The translations under genes and the position numbers were made by a program. The notes under the pieces are model-generated. The model searched no databases. It saw only the letters and a list, made by a program, of their open reading frames with translations, and was not told the origin of the DNA. Below are positions 10,501-19,037 of a DNA stretch of 64,000 nucleotides, one piece after another. The stretch lies in NCBI RefSeq assembly GCF_001625695.1, contig NZ_AUXY01000133.1, positions 1 through 64,000 of the forward strand. Reading direction: 5' to 3'. Numbering within the stretch: position 1 is the first letter of the stretch; every line of letters starts with the position of its first letter. This DNA is from Pseudoalteromonas luteoviolacea H33-S (GTDB lineage: Bacteria; Pseudomonadota; Gammaproteobacteria; Enterobacterales; Alteromonadaceae).

Positions 10501-11050
10501 ACTCTGGGTTTTCTGAAATATCGATGTTTGTAAACCTTTGATTATACAGTTCTAAGCGCTGAAGTTTTGAAAAATGCTTAATGGCTTCCGGGTTTTCTAT
10601 GGGCTGATGACAGGAAATGGAAGTAACTTCATCTGTAAACGTGTATTCGCCTCGCATAGATAAACATTGAGTCAGTACAGGATCTATATCCAATGAACTG
10701 AGTTCGACTCGAGGTTTAAATATAATATCAACCGTGCAGTCTGACTGCATATTTTCAATGCTATACCAGTCGCCTGCCAATGTACCACCACACCCAGTCG
10801 CGGAGGCGACATAGTAGCCTTCATCTGGCTCTAGTAAGAAGCCAGTATAGCCATTTGCATTCACTGTATTTGCAGGGTCAATGGCTCTACCAGATCCGAC
10901 AATATTGGTCGTTAAGGTATAAGTAACAATATTTGTCGTGGAAGAAGAGCTGTTTGTATTACTATTGTTGTTACTGCTGCTGCCACCACCACAGCCAATT
11001 AAAAAGAATGAGAGCAATGCAGCTACAGAAAAAGTTGGTTTATGTGTCAA
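7535..11050 (-). CDS. Giant leucine-rich-repeat lipoprotein
   Basis: A 1171-residue lipoprotein. The signal peptide ends in lipobox LIGC (Cys20), followed by a GGG/Ser/Asn low-complexity linker (residues about 21-40) and a region with several Cys residues to about residue 150. From about residue 165 to 1150 come roughly 45 tandem 21-residue repeats of the type LDLSNNxxLxxLxxxxNxLT. A short C-terminal cap contains two Cys (CTGNMC). Such solenoids bind proteins or surfaces. The protein is probably outer-membrane anchored and surface exposed. The TTG start is supported by GGAG seven bases upstream. No enzyme domain is present, and the partner is unknown. Confidence 0.85.
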   Translation of the reverse strand: MTHKPTFSVAALLSFFLIGCGGGSSSNNNSNTNSSSSTTNIVTYTLTTNIVGSGRAIDPANTVNANGYTGFLLEPDEGYYVASATGCGGTLAGDWYSIENMQSDCTVDIIFKPRVELSSLDIDPVLTQCLSMRGEYTFTDEVTSISCHQPIENPEAIKHFSKLQRLELYNQRFTNIDISENPELYWLEISSPLLETLDISNNAKLKWLNIDESQLNALDISNHTDLVDLAISSGQLKALDITKNHKIKGLSVDAAQLETLDVSKNVELHSLSINSQVLWELNVNTNIHLENLYIENAFITNLQLSDNPKLNYLSLSEVNITQLDLSQNSELRHVFITHTPLTTLNLANSQNLNHLELFDNQLINLDLSDAQHLTFLTVSKNQLSEINLSKNTALKNVNLSSNALTSVNLKNNPHLQSLDLANNALNTIKLSQNPELLELRLADNKLSTLDLTGLPNLSKLFVENNQLTQLDISHNPMLTEFHLLNNQLTKLSFPINELLTELSVSGHGFTELDFSNFKALEKLSVSDSKLESIKLDKNASLAELSVFSDSLQTIDVSKNTALSQLTLESSTLTTLNVENNTALKTLQIYSSELDKLDISSNKSLQNLHVNARGIDRLNTSYNNQLHSLHVYSDKLASLDLSNNSQLEELTVSAHGLAQLDLSAIPDLRELRISSYIKDIDLSHLTRLTRLELSDIQINDLDLSVHSQLNSLSLSHLPLKTLNLSGMPELYSLSANGLQLTSLDLERNTELNYLAVNGNALTELDVSNNPELITLYASNNKLTNIDLSNNVLLSYLSLEYNQLYQLDISDNIALSSLYLSNNQLTEIDLSNNLLLESVTLSNNKLQELDITQNTELYFLTAYSNELTTLDISDQPKLEILNVNDNKLETLTVTNTPALVSIEASDNLLTSFNLDGASILKKLNVSNNQLAELALSSASALQNLDVYSNQLTQLDLSSHSLLTKVNISENHLSSLILGSHDSLIELEAVNNQLSELTLASSPSLITLNVDYNQLTDLDTTANPSLQTLHASNNSLTKLTIAANSMLTELHVNDNQLSALDLSEQPELTYAKVSRNNIAQLNITQSEALTNLIADNNELTQLNTSDNSALVELYLDSNKLTTVDLANNSQLSYLQLHNNELSEVDISSIEYLYNLTLDYNVSCTGNMCFMAYYY

Positions 11051-11784
11051 TTGTATACTCCAGAAGTTTATGCTAATAGCTTATCAGAGCGAAAATGCTC
11101 CGTATACGAAGTTAAGTTAACGGTATAATATAATTCTGTAAATAAAAAATATATAATTGTTTTATATTTTAAGTTTTATTCTTTTGCAATGGGTTTTGGT
11201 GTGTGACTTTCTTTAATTATAAATATATTTATCTTTATTTTTGCGGTGTTTTATACCTTTTTTGATTTTTTAGTGGGTTTATAGTGGGGTTTTAGGTCGC
11301 ATAAAATCTTCTAATTTTCTTTAGAAGTAATGGGGTTTAATATAGTCTTTACTACACATGAAACTACATGCGCTGAACTTTTTAACCGAGCGAGTTTTTA
11401 GAAAGTAATTTAAAATAAAAGTATGGTTACTTAAAGGGGCAGGTATTTATGTTTGATTACTGCCTTCTCTGATTCCTGAATATATAGATATTGATCATTC
11501 GAACATGAATAAAGTGATCTCGCTCAAAGGCTTTCCTTAACAGATATATGGACTTATCAAGCTTTAAGCGTTGCTTTTAGAATGTTGACTCTAAAAAGCT
11601 TTAGGAAAGAGTTGGCATGCTAAATTCAGATGAAAGCTTCGGCTTAGTTTTTGGAAAGTAAGAAATGTTTAAAATTGAGAGATAAGGCGGTAAACTAGGC
11701 TGAATAATATAGTCACATTTTTTGGTCTCAGACTTAATGTGTTTGGATTGAACGCAGGTAAAACAATAATAGATAGGAGTATAC
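11051..11784. other. Gene-free stretch
   Basis: About 730 AT-rich bases between the divergent LRR and isomerase genes. The first 250 bases are T-rich and presumably include promoters for both. No gene or strong structure was found. Confidence 0.4.
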
Positions 11785-12129
11785 ATGCCACATTTTGTAA
11801 TGGATTGCTCAGAAAGTATTTTAAAAGTGCATGATGAAGAGTTTATTCTTGAGCAAGTTTTTTTGGTAGCGAGCGCGACTCAATTATTTGATGACAATGA
11901 TATTAAAGTGAGAATTAACCCTTTTAAAAAGTACTCAGTTGGTAACAAACGAGAGGAGTTTATTCATGTGTTTGCCTCTATTATGCAAGGTCGAACAGAA
12001 GAGCAAAAGGCGGCATTATCTCAGGCTGTGGTATCAAAACTTGTTGAGATGTTCCCAAACGTACCAAATATCGCCATGAACGTCGATGATTTTGAGAAGG
12101 CGACATATTGCAATCGTTCAATGATTTAG
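11785..12129 (+). CDS. 5-carboxymethyl-2-hydroxymuconate isomerase-like protein (CHMI)
   Basis: A 114-residue member of the CHMI/HpaF family in the tautomerase superfamily. The N-terminus MPHFVMDCSE matches the family, whose Pro (exposed after Met removal) is the catalytic base. The homoprotocatechuate pathway enzymes that normally accompany HpaF are not nearby, so the physiological substrate is uncertain. AGGAG lies 7 bases upstream of the ATG. Confidence 0.8.
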   Translation: MPHFVMDCSESILKVHDEEFILEQVFLVASATQLFDDNDIKVRINPFKKYSVGNKREEFIHVFASIMQGRTEEQKAALSQAVVSKLVEMFPNVPNIAMNVDDFEKATYCNRSMI

Positions 12130-12391
12130 CGTCTTTATAAAAATATTGTAACTCGCATAGTCTCAACTCTGAAACGATATATCGAGATCATCAAGAAGTG
12201 GCATTAGTCGTCTAAAGATGGGTTAGGTGTTTGCTTGATATTTATGCTATTTTTTCGATAGATATTTGACTTGAATACAACTTAAGTAAGTCTACAAAGA
12301 ATGGAGTATTTTTTGAGTGCTGACTCGAGTATTTGGGTAGCACCGCTTTGTATGTTTTGATGGTGTATGCGCTTTGATAAAAGGATATGTT

Positions 12392-12811
12392 GTGGTGACT
12401 AACAGCAAATATAAAAGGCTAAGCGATAGTAGGGATTTTATTGTTGATAATTACCACGCACCGCTTAGTTTATCCGATATCGCAAAACATTCATGTATGT
12501 CCCCATACCATTTTTTGCGTGTTTTTAAGGACAAATATGGTGAAACACCCAATGAATATTTGATCCGGCTAAGAGTCGAACAAGCAAAGATAATGCTTAT
12601 TACAGAACAGTGCAGTGTCTCTGAGGTTTGTGAAAAAGTGGGTTATGCAAGCCTAGGTAGCTTTTCCTCTTTATTTGTAAAACAAGTAGGCCTGGCGCCG
12701 ACGTCATATCGACGTAAGTTATGGGCTTTATCAGCAGAAGCCTATTGCTTTCCTGCTCAGGCGATACCTGCGTGCTATGCATATCACTTTTTGGGTAAAT
12801 TGACGAAATGA
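12392..12811 (+). CDS. AraC-family transcriptional regulator (DNA-binding domain only)
   Basis: A compact regulator consisting almost entirely of the AraC double helix-turn-helix. LSLSDIAKHSCMSPYHFLRV is the first HTH, VSEVCEKVGYASLGSFSSLF the second, and the signature ends at GLAPTSYRR. There is no sensor domain. A GTG start at 12392 is chosen because AAGGA lies 6 bases upstream. A TTG at 12374 is also in frame but lies ahead of this site. The VOC gene 72 bases downstream is the likely target or operon partner. Confidence 0.8.
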   Translation: MVTNSKYKRLSDSRDFIVDNYHAPLSLSDIAKHSCMSPYHFLRVFKDKYGETPNEYLIRLRVEQAKIMLITEQCSVSEVCEKVGYASLGSFSSLFVKQVGLAPTSYRRKLWALSAEAYCFPAQAIPACYAYHFLGKLTK

Positions 12812-12883
12812 GCAAGATTGAAGAAATATTCTTGAGATTATTTTTGTATGATGAAGATGATTGAACAAATAAGGAATATATAA

Positions 12884-13294
12884 ATGATCACATCTATAGC
12901 ACATACAACAATTTATGTTCTCAATCAGGAAGACGCGCTTGATTTTTATAAAAACAAGCTTGGTTTTGAAGTAGGAGATGATATGAAAGTGGAGGGCGGT
13001 TTTCGATGGTTGACTGTGCACCCGAAATCTAACCCCGAGCTCCAATTAGTATTGGCAGAGCCTAAAGAAGGGCCCATGTTTAGTAAGGACGCGGCAGAGA
13101 AAATACGCAGTCTAATTGAAGAAGGCGCATTTGGTGCGGGGGTTTTTGAAACAGAAAACTGCCAAAAAACGTACGAAGAACTTGTTTCGAGTGGCGTGGA
13201 GTTTATTCAACCGCCAACAGAGCAGTTGTATGGTGTTGAAGCGATGGCGCTGGATAACTCTGGAAATTGGTTTAGCCTGGTTCAACGGAAATAA
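12884..13294 (+). CDS. VOC (glyoxalase/bleomycin-resistance fold) protein
   Basis: A 136-residue protein with two beta-alpha-beta-beta-beta modules of the vicinal oxygen chelate fold. TIYVLNQEDALDFYKNKLGF opens the first, and VEAMALDNSGNWFSLVQR closes the second with the typical D-x-x-GN-x-F pattern. The family includes glyoxalases, dioxygenases and drug-binding proteins, and the substrate here is unknown. AAGGAA precedes the start. It lies directly behind the AraC regulator. Confidence 0.8.
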   Translation: MITSIAHTTIYVLNQEDALDFYKNKLGFEVGDDMKVEGGFRWLTVHPKSNPELQLVLAEPKEGPMFSKDAAEKIRSLIEEGAFGAGVFETENCQKTYEELVSSGVEFIQPPTEQLYGVEAMALDNSGNWFSLVQRK

Positions 13295-13310
13295 GCATTG
13301 AATTTTAAAG

Positions 13311-13335
13311 TAGGGCATTTTTAATATATGCCCTA
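13311..13335 (+). terminator. Hairpin between convergent genes
   Basis: TAGGGCAT (13311-13318) pairs with ATGCCCTA (13328-13335), shortly after the VOC stop codon. The loop is T-rich, and it may also serve the converging serine hydrolase gene. Confidence 0.55.
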
Positions 13336-13426
13336 AATGTGGATCTTCTTTGAGTATGCCACTCAACCAAAACAATGCGTGTAGGTTAAGTGGCTTGCCT
13401 AGTGCCTCAACTTTTTAGCTTTGTGT

Positions 13427-14641
13427 TTAAATAAATGCAGGCAGGATTTTTTCGGCAATGACCTGCTTGAACGCAATGCTGTTATCGTTGGCTGTATGCA
13501 CAATCAGTAGGTCTAACTCATCAATGATCATAATGATTTGACCGTTGCCGCCTTGAGCTGACACCCCTAAATATTTTTTATCCCCAACTTTTAAGTCTAC
13601 TCCCCACCACAGATAGCCGTAACCTTGTTTAGATACATCTTTACCGCCCCAATGCACTTCATCATCACCGGTAATGACAAGTCTGCTAGTACCATCAGTG
13701 ATAAACTTTTCAGGTATAAGTTGCTCGCCCTGCCACTTCCCTTTGTTCATCGCGAGCATGCCCCATTTGACCATATCCCGTGAGGTCATATTGGTACGCC
13801 AACCCGCTTCTGGCAAACCTGAAGCCCCATTCGTTCTCCATCGATAATTGCTGATCCCCATCTTGTCGAGTAACTCTTTTTTAATGAAGTCTTTTGCTGA
13901 GCCCGGAACGACCGCTTCGAGGACGTGCATAACCAGTAACGGCCCATAGCCATACTTGAATGTTTGCGAGTCTTTGGTGACGGGTGTGCTGTAGTTTAGT
14001 ATTGTTTGGATCTCTTTTTGGCCCATCAATTGGTTTGGTAACTTATTTATCTGTGCCCTTTGCTCATCATTGGTTCGAATGCCTGAAGTCATGGTCAATG
14101 CGTGACGCAAAGTCACTTTATCGGCGCCTTTTTTAATTGCTCCTTCTAAGTTTAATTTTGTTAGAAAGCTCGTTATTGGCTTGTCTAAGTCATCCATGGA
14201 AAGGTAGCCTAATTGAATGGCCCGACCGAGCGCTAAACCTGTGTAGGTTTTTGTGACTGAGGCCTGATAATGAGGCAGGTTGACTCGGCCTTTTGCATAA
14301 TAGGATTCAAAAACCAGTTTTCCTTTGTGGGAGATTAAAAGGCTGTCGTAATGACCATGCTTATAGTCTGCAAGTTCTTTTGCAAACTGTATGACCTGTT
14401 GTTTATCAGCTCCAGAGTTACCTAGATTGCCTACGGAGATCCCATCCTGTCTATTTTCCGGAGATGTATCGATAAATGCTTTTTCAAGAAAGGGAGTTTC
14501 TGTATAACCAATCTGTATATCTGCTTTTGCAACTACAGGGGCCTGGTGCGTATTTTCTTTATTGCTTGCTGAGGCAAGGCCGCTATAGCTGGATAAGACA
14601 GCAATGGTAAGTAAGCTTTTCACTGCGCATTTTATAGTCAT
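13427..14641 (-). CDS. Exported serine hydrolase (beta-lactamase/NylB-like)
   Basis: A 404-residue protein with a Sec signal peptide ending near LASAS. The serine beta-lactamase-fold SxxK motif is SVTK in HYQASVTKTYTG. The second motif is degenerate (KYGYGP), with Tyr retained but not the usual Asn, as in NylB-type esterases. The third is QGGNGQ in place of KTG/HxG. These COG1680 proteins hydrolyse esters, amides or peptides in the periplasm. Nothing indicates antibiotic resistance. AAGGATAAAG precedes the ATG. It stands alone on the minus strand. Confidence 0.8.
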   Translation of the reverse strand: MTIKCAVKSLLTIAVLSSYSGLASASNKENTHQAPVVAKADIQIGYTETPFLEKAFIDTSPENRQDGISVGNLGNSGADKQQVIQFAKELADYKHGHYDSLLISHKGKLVFESYYAKGRVNLPHYQASVTKTYTGLALGRAIQLGYLSMDDLDKPITSFLTKLNLEGAIKKGADKVTLRHALTMTSGIRTNDEQRAQINKLPNQLMGQKEIQTILNYSTPVTKDSQTFKYGYGPLLVMHVLEAVVPGSAKDFIKKELLDKMGISNYRWRTNGASGLPEAGWRTNMTSRDMVKWGMLAMNKGKWQGEQLIPEKFITDGTSRLVITGDDEVHWGGKDVSKQGYGYLWWGVDLKVGDKKYLGVSAQGGNGQIIMIIDELDLLIVHTANDNSIAFKQVIAEKILPAFI

Positions 14642-14959
14642 TCTTTATCCTTGTTACTTTGTTGATAATTATTATTTAAACCGGATTGAGGTGATTTATG
14701 TTCGTTATTATTCACGCCAATTCATCTGCTGCTAAGTACTATAACGAGATAAGAAAGATGGACTTGAACTCCCTATGATTTTTTGATTACAGCTTGATGA
14801 TTTGAATTATATCCATACTTATCAGTTGCTTGGGTTTTGTATGATTGTAGGTGAATTCAATCAACCTAGACCTCTTAAAGCGTTTATGCAGATTGTCTAT
14901 TGGTTTTTTGGTTTATATTTTGTAATTTAGGTGAATAGGGATAACAGTGGAGTATACAA
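14642..14959. other. Divergent intergenic region
   Basis: About 320 AT-rich bases between divergent genes, presumably containing both promoters. No gene or marked structure was seen. Confidence 0.4.
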
Positions 14960-15364
14960 ATGGATAAGGCGGTTAAAGCATGCTGGCAGCAGTATCCTGA
15001 GCATGTACGAGCCCGGCTGGAATTACTTCGCGGGTTAGTTTTTCAAGTTGCCAATGAACTCGATTTAGGTGACGTTGAAGAGTCTCTTAAATGGGGAGAG
15101 CCTAGCTATAAAGTAAAAGTAGGTAGCCCAGTAAGAATTGATTGGAAGCCCAAAACACCAAACAATTACTTTCTGTATTTTCATTGCCAAACAAAGTTGG
15201 TTGATACCTTTCGCGTGTTATATAGTGAAGCACTTGAATTTAATGGGAATAGAGCAATAGTACTCTCTTTAGCTGAGCCACTGCCAAAGGCGATCATTAA
15301 GCACTGTTTAGAATTAGCGCTTACCTACCAGCAAAGGAAGCACTTACCATTATTGGGCGCTTAG
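14960..15364 (+). CDS. DUF1801 (YdhG-like) domain protein
   Basis: A 134-residue protein with the DUF1801 hallmark LKWGEPSYKV and the fold pattern NYFLYFHCQTKLVDTF. The family is a small alpha/beta domain of uncertain function, sometimes proposed to bind metal or iron chaperone partners. GGAG lies upstream of the ATG. It stands alone and is followed by a strong terminator. Confidence 0.75.
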   Translation: MDKAVKACWQQYPEHVRARLELLRGLVFQVANELDLGDVEESLKWGEPSYKVKVGSPVRIDWKPKTPNNYFLYFHCQTKLVDTFRVLYSEALEFNGNRAIVLSLAEPLPKAIIKHCLELALTYQQRKHLPLLGA

Positions 15365-15434
15365 TAATCAGTTATGGTTTAATCATGAATGACTATTTGG
15401 CTCTACAAAGCTTACTATGACCGAGTAAAACTAG

Positions 15435-15465
15435 GAGCTGCTTGATGCGTGGTAAGCAGCTCTTT
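15435..15465 (+). terminator. Rho-independent terminator
   Basis: GAGCTGCTT (15435-15443) pairs perfectly with AAGCAGCTC (15454-15462) over a 10-base loop and is followed by TTTAT. It lies 70 bases after the DUF1801 stop codon, between convergent genes. Confidence 0.7.
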
Positions 15466-15517
15466 ATGCGCACCAGCTAACAGTGCAATTTGATTTTATG
15501 CCTATATCAATTAGATT

Positions 15518-16252
15518 TTAAAGTTTTTCTCGGGATGTTTTGATTGATGTATCCAGAGCTAACAAGGTTGAGCTGGCCAAATCAAAAGTATAAAACTGGG
15601 GAGATTGGCCTTCTTGCGATATAAGCAACTTATTGTTTTCAATTGTTCTAAATGATCCGACGTCTTCCAATATTAGGCTTAAGCTTTTGCCATCAAAGGT
15701 TGAGGTAAATAACTTGGCTGAATCTTCATGGTCAAGATACCCATTTTGATTAGTGTCTTCATTAATGATCCGGTAAACGTTTTTATTTAATAAGTGCTCC
15801 TCTTCACTTGAGGAGAACCTTGCCTTTGAAAACTCAAGTAGTAGTCCGTCTTTTCTCAATAACATATGTGGTTTGCTATTTTCTCTTACAAACATCAAGT
15901 TAACGGCGTTCCTGGATAAGAAGTGTCCATTATATAAGTCGTGTGACACTTTTGGGCCTGTAAACATAGAATAAATCTCACTGTCATGATGTTGAGTAAT
16001 ATCAATTTCTTTGGAGATCAACTCAAAAATGTACACATCTTTTAACTTTGTTGAATACTCTTTTGTGTACTGTGTTTGTTTAATTTGCTCTTGAGGATCA
16101 CTGTTATCGACCAGTGCAATTTTTGGTGGCTCATATTTATGGTCGAAGAATTTCGAAATAAACTCGACAGAAATGACGACAATAAAAAGTGTCACGGCCA
16201 AAAAGAATAAGACGTGATTAGATTTTTTTATGAAGTTTAGCGCGCTATCCAT
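15518..16252 (-). CDS. Membrane-anchored protein with EF-hand-like loop
   Basis: A 244-residue protein with one N-terminal transmembrane helix (residues about 13-35) and a large extracytoplasmic part. Residues 166-177 read DTNQNGYLDHED, a perfect calcium-binding EF-hand/dockerin-type loop with oxygen ligands at 1, 3, 5, 9 and 12. No named family is recognised. GGGAG sits just upstream of the ATG. The predicted location is periplasmic, tethered to the inner membrane. Confidence 0.65.
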   Translation of the reverse strand: MDSALNFIKKSNHVLFFLAVTLFIVVISVEFISKFFDHKYEPPKIALVDNSDPQEQIKQTQYTKEYSTKLKDVYIFELISKEIDITQHHDSEIYSMFTGPKVSHDLYNGHFLSRNAVNLMFVRENSKPHMLLRKDGLLLEFSKARFSSSEEEHLLNKNVYRIINEDTNQNGYLDHEDSAKLFTSTFDGKSLSLILEDVGSFRTIENNKLLISQEGQSPQFYTFDLASSTLLALDTSIKTSREKL

Positions 16253-16902
16253 AATTCTCCCTGAAAGTGAAAAAGCATTTTAATGTTGCTTAAACACTAT
16301 TTTATTGAATATGACATTAAGTGTCAGTTGTATATTTGTGTTTGTTTTTTGATAATCAAGGTGTGGAGTGTAATTTTAAGCTTAAATTTTGGTTCTCTCA
16401 TGAATGTAATTATTTTGCGTTGCAAAAGAGTAAGTTCATCGAGCAATGTCTAATAGTTATGTAGTGATATGTTTATAAGTATATGTGAACTCTACCTTTC
16501 TCAGGTGTATGCTTGTTTATTTGACGGTGCAGACTGTCATTGAACGAATTAAAGACGAAGGAAGCTGACTGTGTTGGACGCGATAGAATGTTTGGACTAG
16601 AAAAACACGGAATATTACTAAGGTTGTGAAACGCGGTTTCGGATGAGGAATTATCTAGTGTACTTAAGGAGGTTTTTTATACAACCAATCACATGAGAGG
16701 GGTTATGAGTAAAAAGTGTTTGTACACAGCATGGTATAAATGGTAAGTACATACAGTCTAGTTACAGTGTTTATATCAGCTTTGGTGTTCTTATGCTCAC
16801 GATATATATACACTGTCGCCATGAGAGTTATGAACTGCTTTTATCATTTAGATATAGTGGTCACTATTTTTGCTTAAAATGATAAACAAGCAAGGTTGCT
16901 AC
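16253..16902. other. Long intergenic region
   Basis: About 650 bases between divergent genes. A perfect anti-Shine-Dalgarno complement, TTAAGGAGGT, occurs near 16664 without a start codon at a normal distance. A 16-codon frame opens at 16693 but is too weakly supported to call. No other structure was seen. Confidence 0.4.
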
Positions 16903-18903
16903 ATGAAGACACTAATAGCCATTTCGCTATCTACTGCTACTTTTTTGTTTCTAATTTTTATCGCTAGCCTTTTTGCTGCTCAAAGTGCACATGCCAATGC
17001 TTCTATTGACGGCAGTGAAAAAATAGTTGAGACGCAAGCGTTAATCGGGTTAGAGCAGTATGTCGACTCTTTGATTGAGCGAGGCATGACGCAGCATTCA
17101 ATACCAGGTGTCACCCTTGCCATTGTTAAAGATGGCGACGTAGCGCTGCTCAAAGGCTATGGCTATGCGGATGTGAGTGGCCGAAAGAAAGTCGACCCCC
17201 ATACCACCCTGTTCCGTATAGGTTCAATCACTAAAACCATGACGGCCATCGCGGTTATGCAATTGGTAGAGCAGGGCAAACTTGCCCTTGATGTTGATAT
17301 TAATGACTATCTCACTGAATTCAAAATCCCTAATACATTTGAAGCGCCAATAACCATTGCTGCTTTGCTCAGCCACCGAGCAGGCTTCGAAGAAGCGGAC
17401 GCTGGTCATTTAATCAGCGACCAGCCTGAGCACATGCTAAGTACACCTGAATATCTGGCTAAATACATGCCAAAAAGAATTTGGCCTGTTGGTTATAACA
17501 TGTCTTATTCAAATTATGGGTTTGGTTTGCTGGGGTATTTGGTAGAGCAAAAATCGGGTATGGACTTGGCATCCTATATGAAGCAGAACATGTTTGCTCC
17601 TCTAGCTATGCAAAATTCTACGCTACGTGAGCCGCTTGGTAGCAGCTATGGTGCTGCCAATATGAATGACACTCTGCGACAACAGTTGGCAACGGGGTAT
17701 TTCAAAGACACTGTTGGGCGCAATTTGGCAAAGCCGTTTGAATTTCTAGGACATATTGGCGGTGCTGGGGCGGCCTCTTCAACTGCACATGATATGGCAC
17801 TGTATATGCGTGCCCTGATGCGTCAAAACAATCAACTAGTCACGCCATTAACCAACGAAAGCATGAAGCACAGGCTTTATGACGATAGATCGCTCGCTGC
17901 AGATGTCGTTCATGGTATGTTTGAAGGTCACTTTAGAGGGCATCATTACTACCATCATTCGGGGGCTACGCTCACTTTCTCATCTAATATGGTAATTTAT
18001 CCTGAGTTACAGTTGGGTATTTTTATCGCGAGTAATATGGTTGGCGGAGCCGCTCATTTAGCAGACTCTTTACCTAAGGTTATTCTACATAAGTACTATC
18101 AAAGTAAACCGTTAAAGTTAGTTGAGTCAACTGCGGCTGGTGCATATAGCCAGTTTCTGTCAGTGCCTGTTGCCACGCGTAAGTTAGAAGAATATACCGG
18201 ATCTTGGTTGAGTACCCGTCGCTCTTACACTCAGTTAGAAAAAATGGCCGCCTTGGATAGTTCAGTGACAATTTCACTCGATGCACAGGGTGATTTGAAA
18301 ATGCGTCGTTTGGGGAGTAACGTGTCATTTAAACTAAAACGGCTTCAAGAAAATGTATTTCAAGCAGAGTCTTATCACGGTTCTATTTTTTATTTTTATC
18401 CAGATAGTTCAGGAAAAATAGCACGCTTCTCTGCAAGTATGTGGTCTGGTGACTATGAAAAGATGAGCTTGTCGCAAAGCCCGTTTTTCTTTTATTTTGT
18501 CTTGGTGCTTGCCTCATTACTTGCACTGTCCACGTTAATACTCACTGGTAATCGAAAGAGCCGGGTTAAGCGCCTCAGTATATTCGAAAATACAGCCTGC
18601 ATCTCTGCAGGTTTGATACTGGTTACTGTGATTGGTTTTATTTTCATGAATTCCGGTTTGGTGTTGGACGAATATAATTTCTTATTAAATTTCCCGACAC
18701 TTGAAGTGAAATTGCTACTTTGCTTTGTTTTAGTCGTTGGTTTTACTACGTTAGTTAAGGTGGTTGGACTGGCATTTATTTGGCGTATGGTAGAGTTAGG
18801 GTGGATGCACAAGCTTCTTTATTCGATTTTTACTCTGAGCTGTATAAGCTTTTTATATGTTTTTTGGGTATGGAATGCGATAGGGTTTAACTACATCAGT
18901 TAA
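16903..18903 (+). CDS. Serine hydrolase with C-terminal membrane domain
   Basis: A 666-residue protein with a signal peptide (MKTLIAISLS... ending near AHANA). A beta-lactamase-fold domain (about residues 40-390) carries all three motifs: SITK (RIGSITKTMTA), YSN (MSYSNYGF) and HSG (YHHSGAT). An extra beta domain leads to four predicted transmembrane helices at the C-terminus. Family knowledge suggests a periplasmic peptidase or esterase tethered to the inner membrane. The ATG at 16903 is preferred, with AAGG about 8 bases upstream. In-frame TTG (16870) and ATG (16879) lie upstream without a ribosome-binding site. Confidence 0.8.
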   Translation: MKTLIAISLSTATFLFLIFIASLFAAQSAHANASIDGSEKIVETQALIGLEQYVDSLIERGMTQHSIPGVTLAIVKDGDVALLKGYGYADVSGRKKVDPHTTLFRIGSITKTMTAIAVMQLVEQGKLALDVDINDYLTEFKIPNTFEAPITIAALLSHRAGFEEADAGHLISDQPEHMLSTPEYLAKYMPKRIWPVGYNMSYSNYGFGLLGYLVEQKSGMDLASYMKQNMFAPLAMQNSTLREPLGSSYGAANMNDTLRQQLATGYFKDTVGRNLAKPFEFLGHIGGAGAASSTAHDMALYMRALMRQNNQLVTPLTNESMKHRLYDDRSLAADVVHGMFEGHFRGHHYYHHSGATLTFSSNMVIYPELQLGIFIASNMVGGAAHLADSLPKVILHKYYQSKPLKLVESTAAGAYSQFLSVPVATRKLEEYTGSWLSTRRSYTQLEKMAALDSSVTISLDAQGDLKMRRLGSNVSFKLKRLQENVFQAESYHGSIFYFYPDSSGKIARFSASMWSGDYEKMSLSQSPFFFYFVLVLASLLALSTLILTGNRKSRVKRLSIFENTACISAGLILVTVIGFIFMNSGLVLDEYNFLLNFPTLEVKLLLCFVLVVGFTTLVKVVGLAFIWRMVELGWMHKLLYSIFTLSCISFLYVFWVWNAIGFNYIS

Positions 18904-18962
18904 GACAATTAGCTAAATAGACTCAGTCATACGCAAGCTCTGCGTATAAAAGCTTTTTGTGT

Positions 18963-19004
18963 TGAGCCCACCATACCACTGTTGCTGAATGATAAGTGGG
19001 CTCA
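18963..19004. terminator. Hairpin between convergent serine hydrolase genes
   Basis: TGAGCCCAC (18963-18971) pairs perfectly with GTGGGCTCA (18996-19004) over a 24-base loop. It sits between two convergent genes and may act in both directions. Confidence 0.5.
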
Positions 19005-19037
19005 TCTGAGTCTAAAAGATAGCGTAAAGCTTTGCTG

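Noticed and set aside
7535..11050. Possible CRISPR or DNA repeat array
   Set aside because: The periodicity is at the protein level (21 residues) with varied codons and no constant spacers, so it is a repeat protein and not a repeat array.
16664..16746. Perfect ribosome-binding consensus TTAAGGAGGT and a 16-codon frame from 16693
   Set aside because: The site is about 20 bases from the ATG, too far. The micro-ORF (MRGVMSKKCLYTAWYKW) has no other support.
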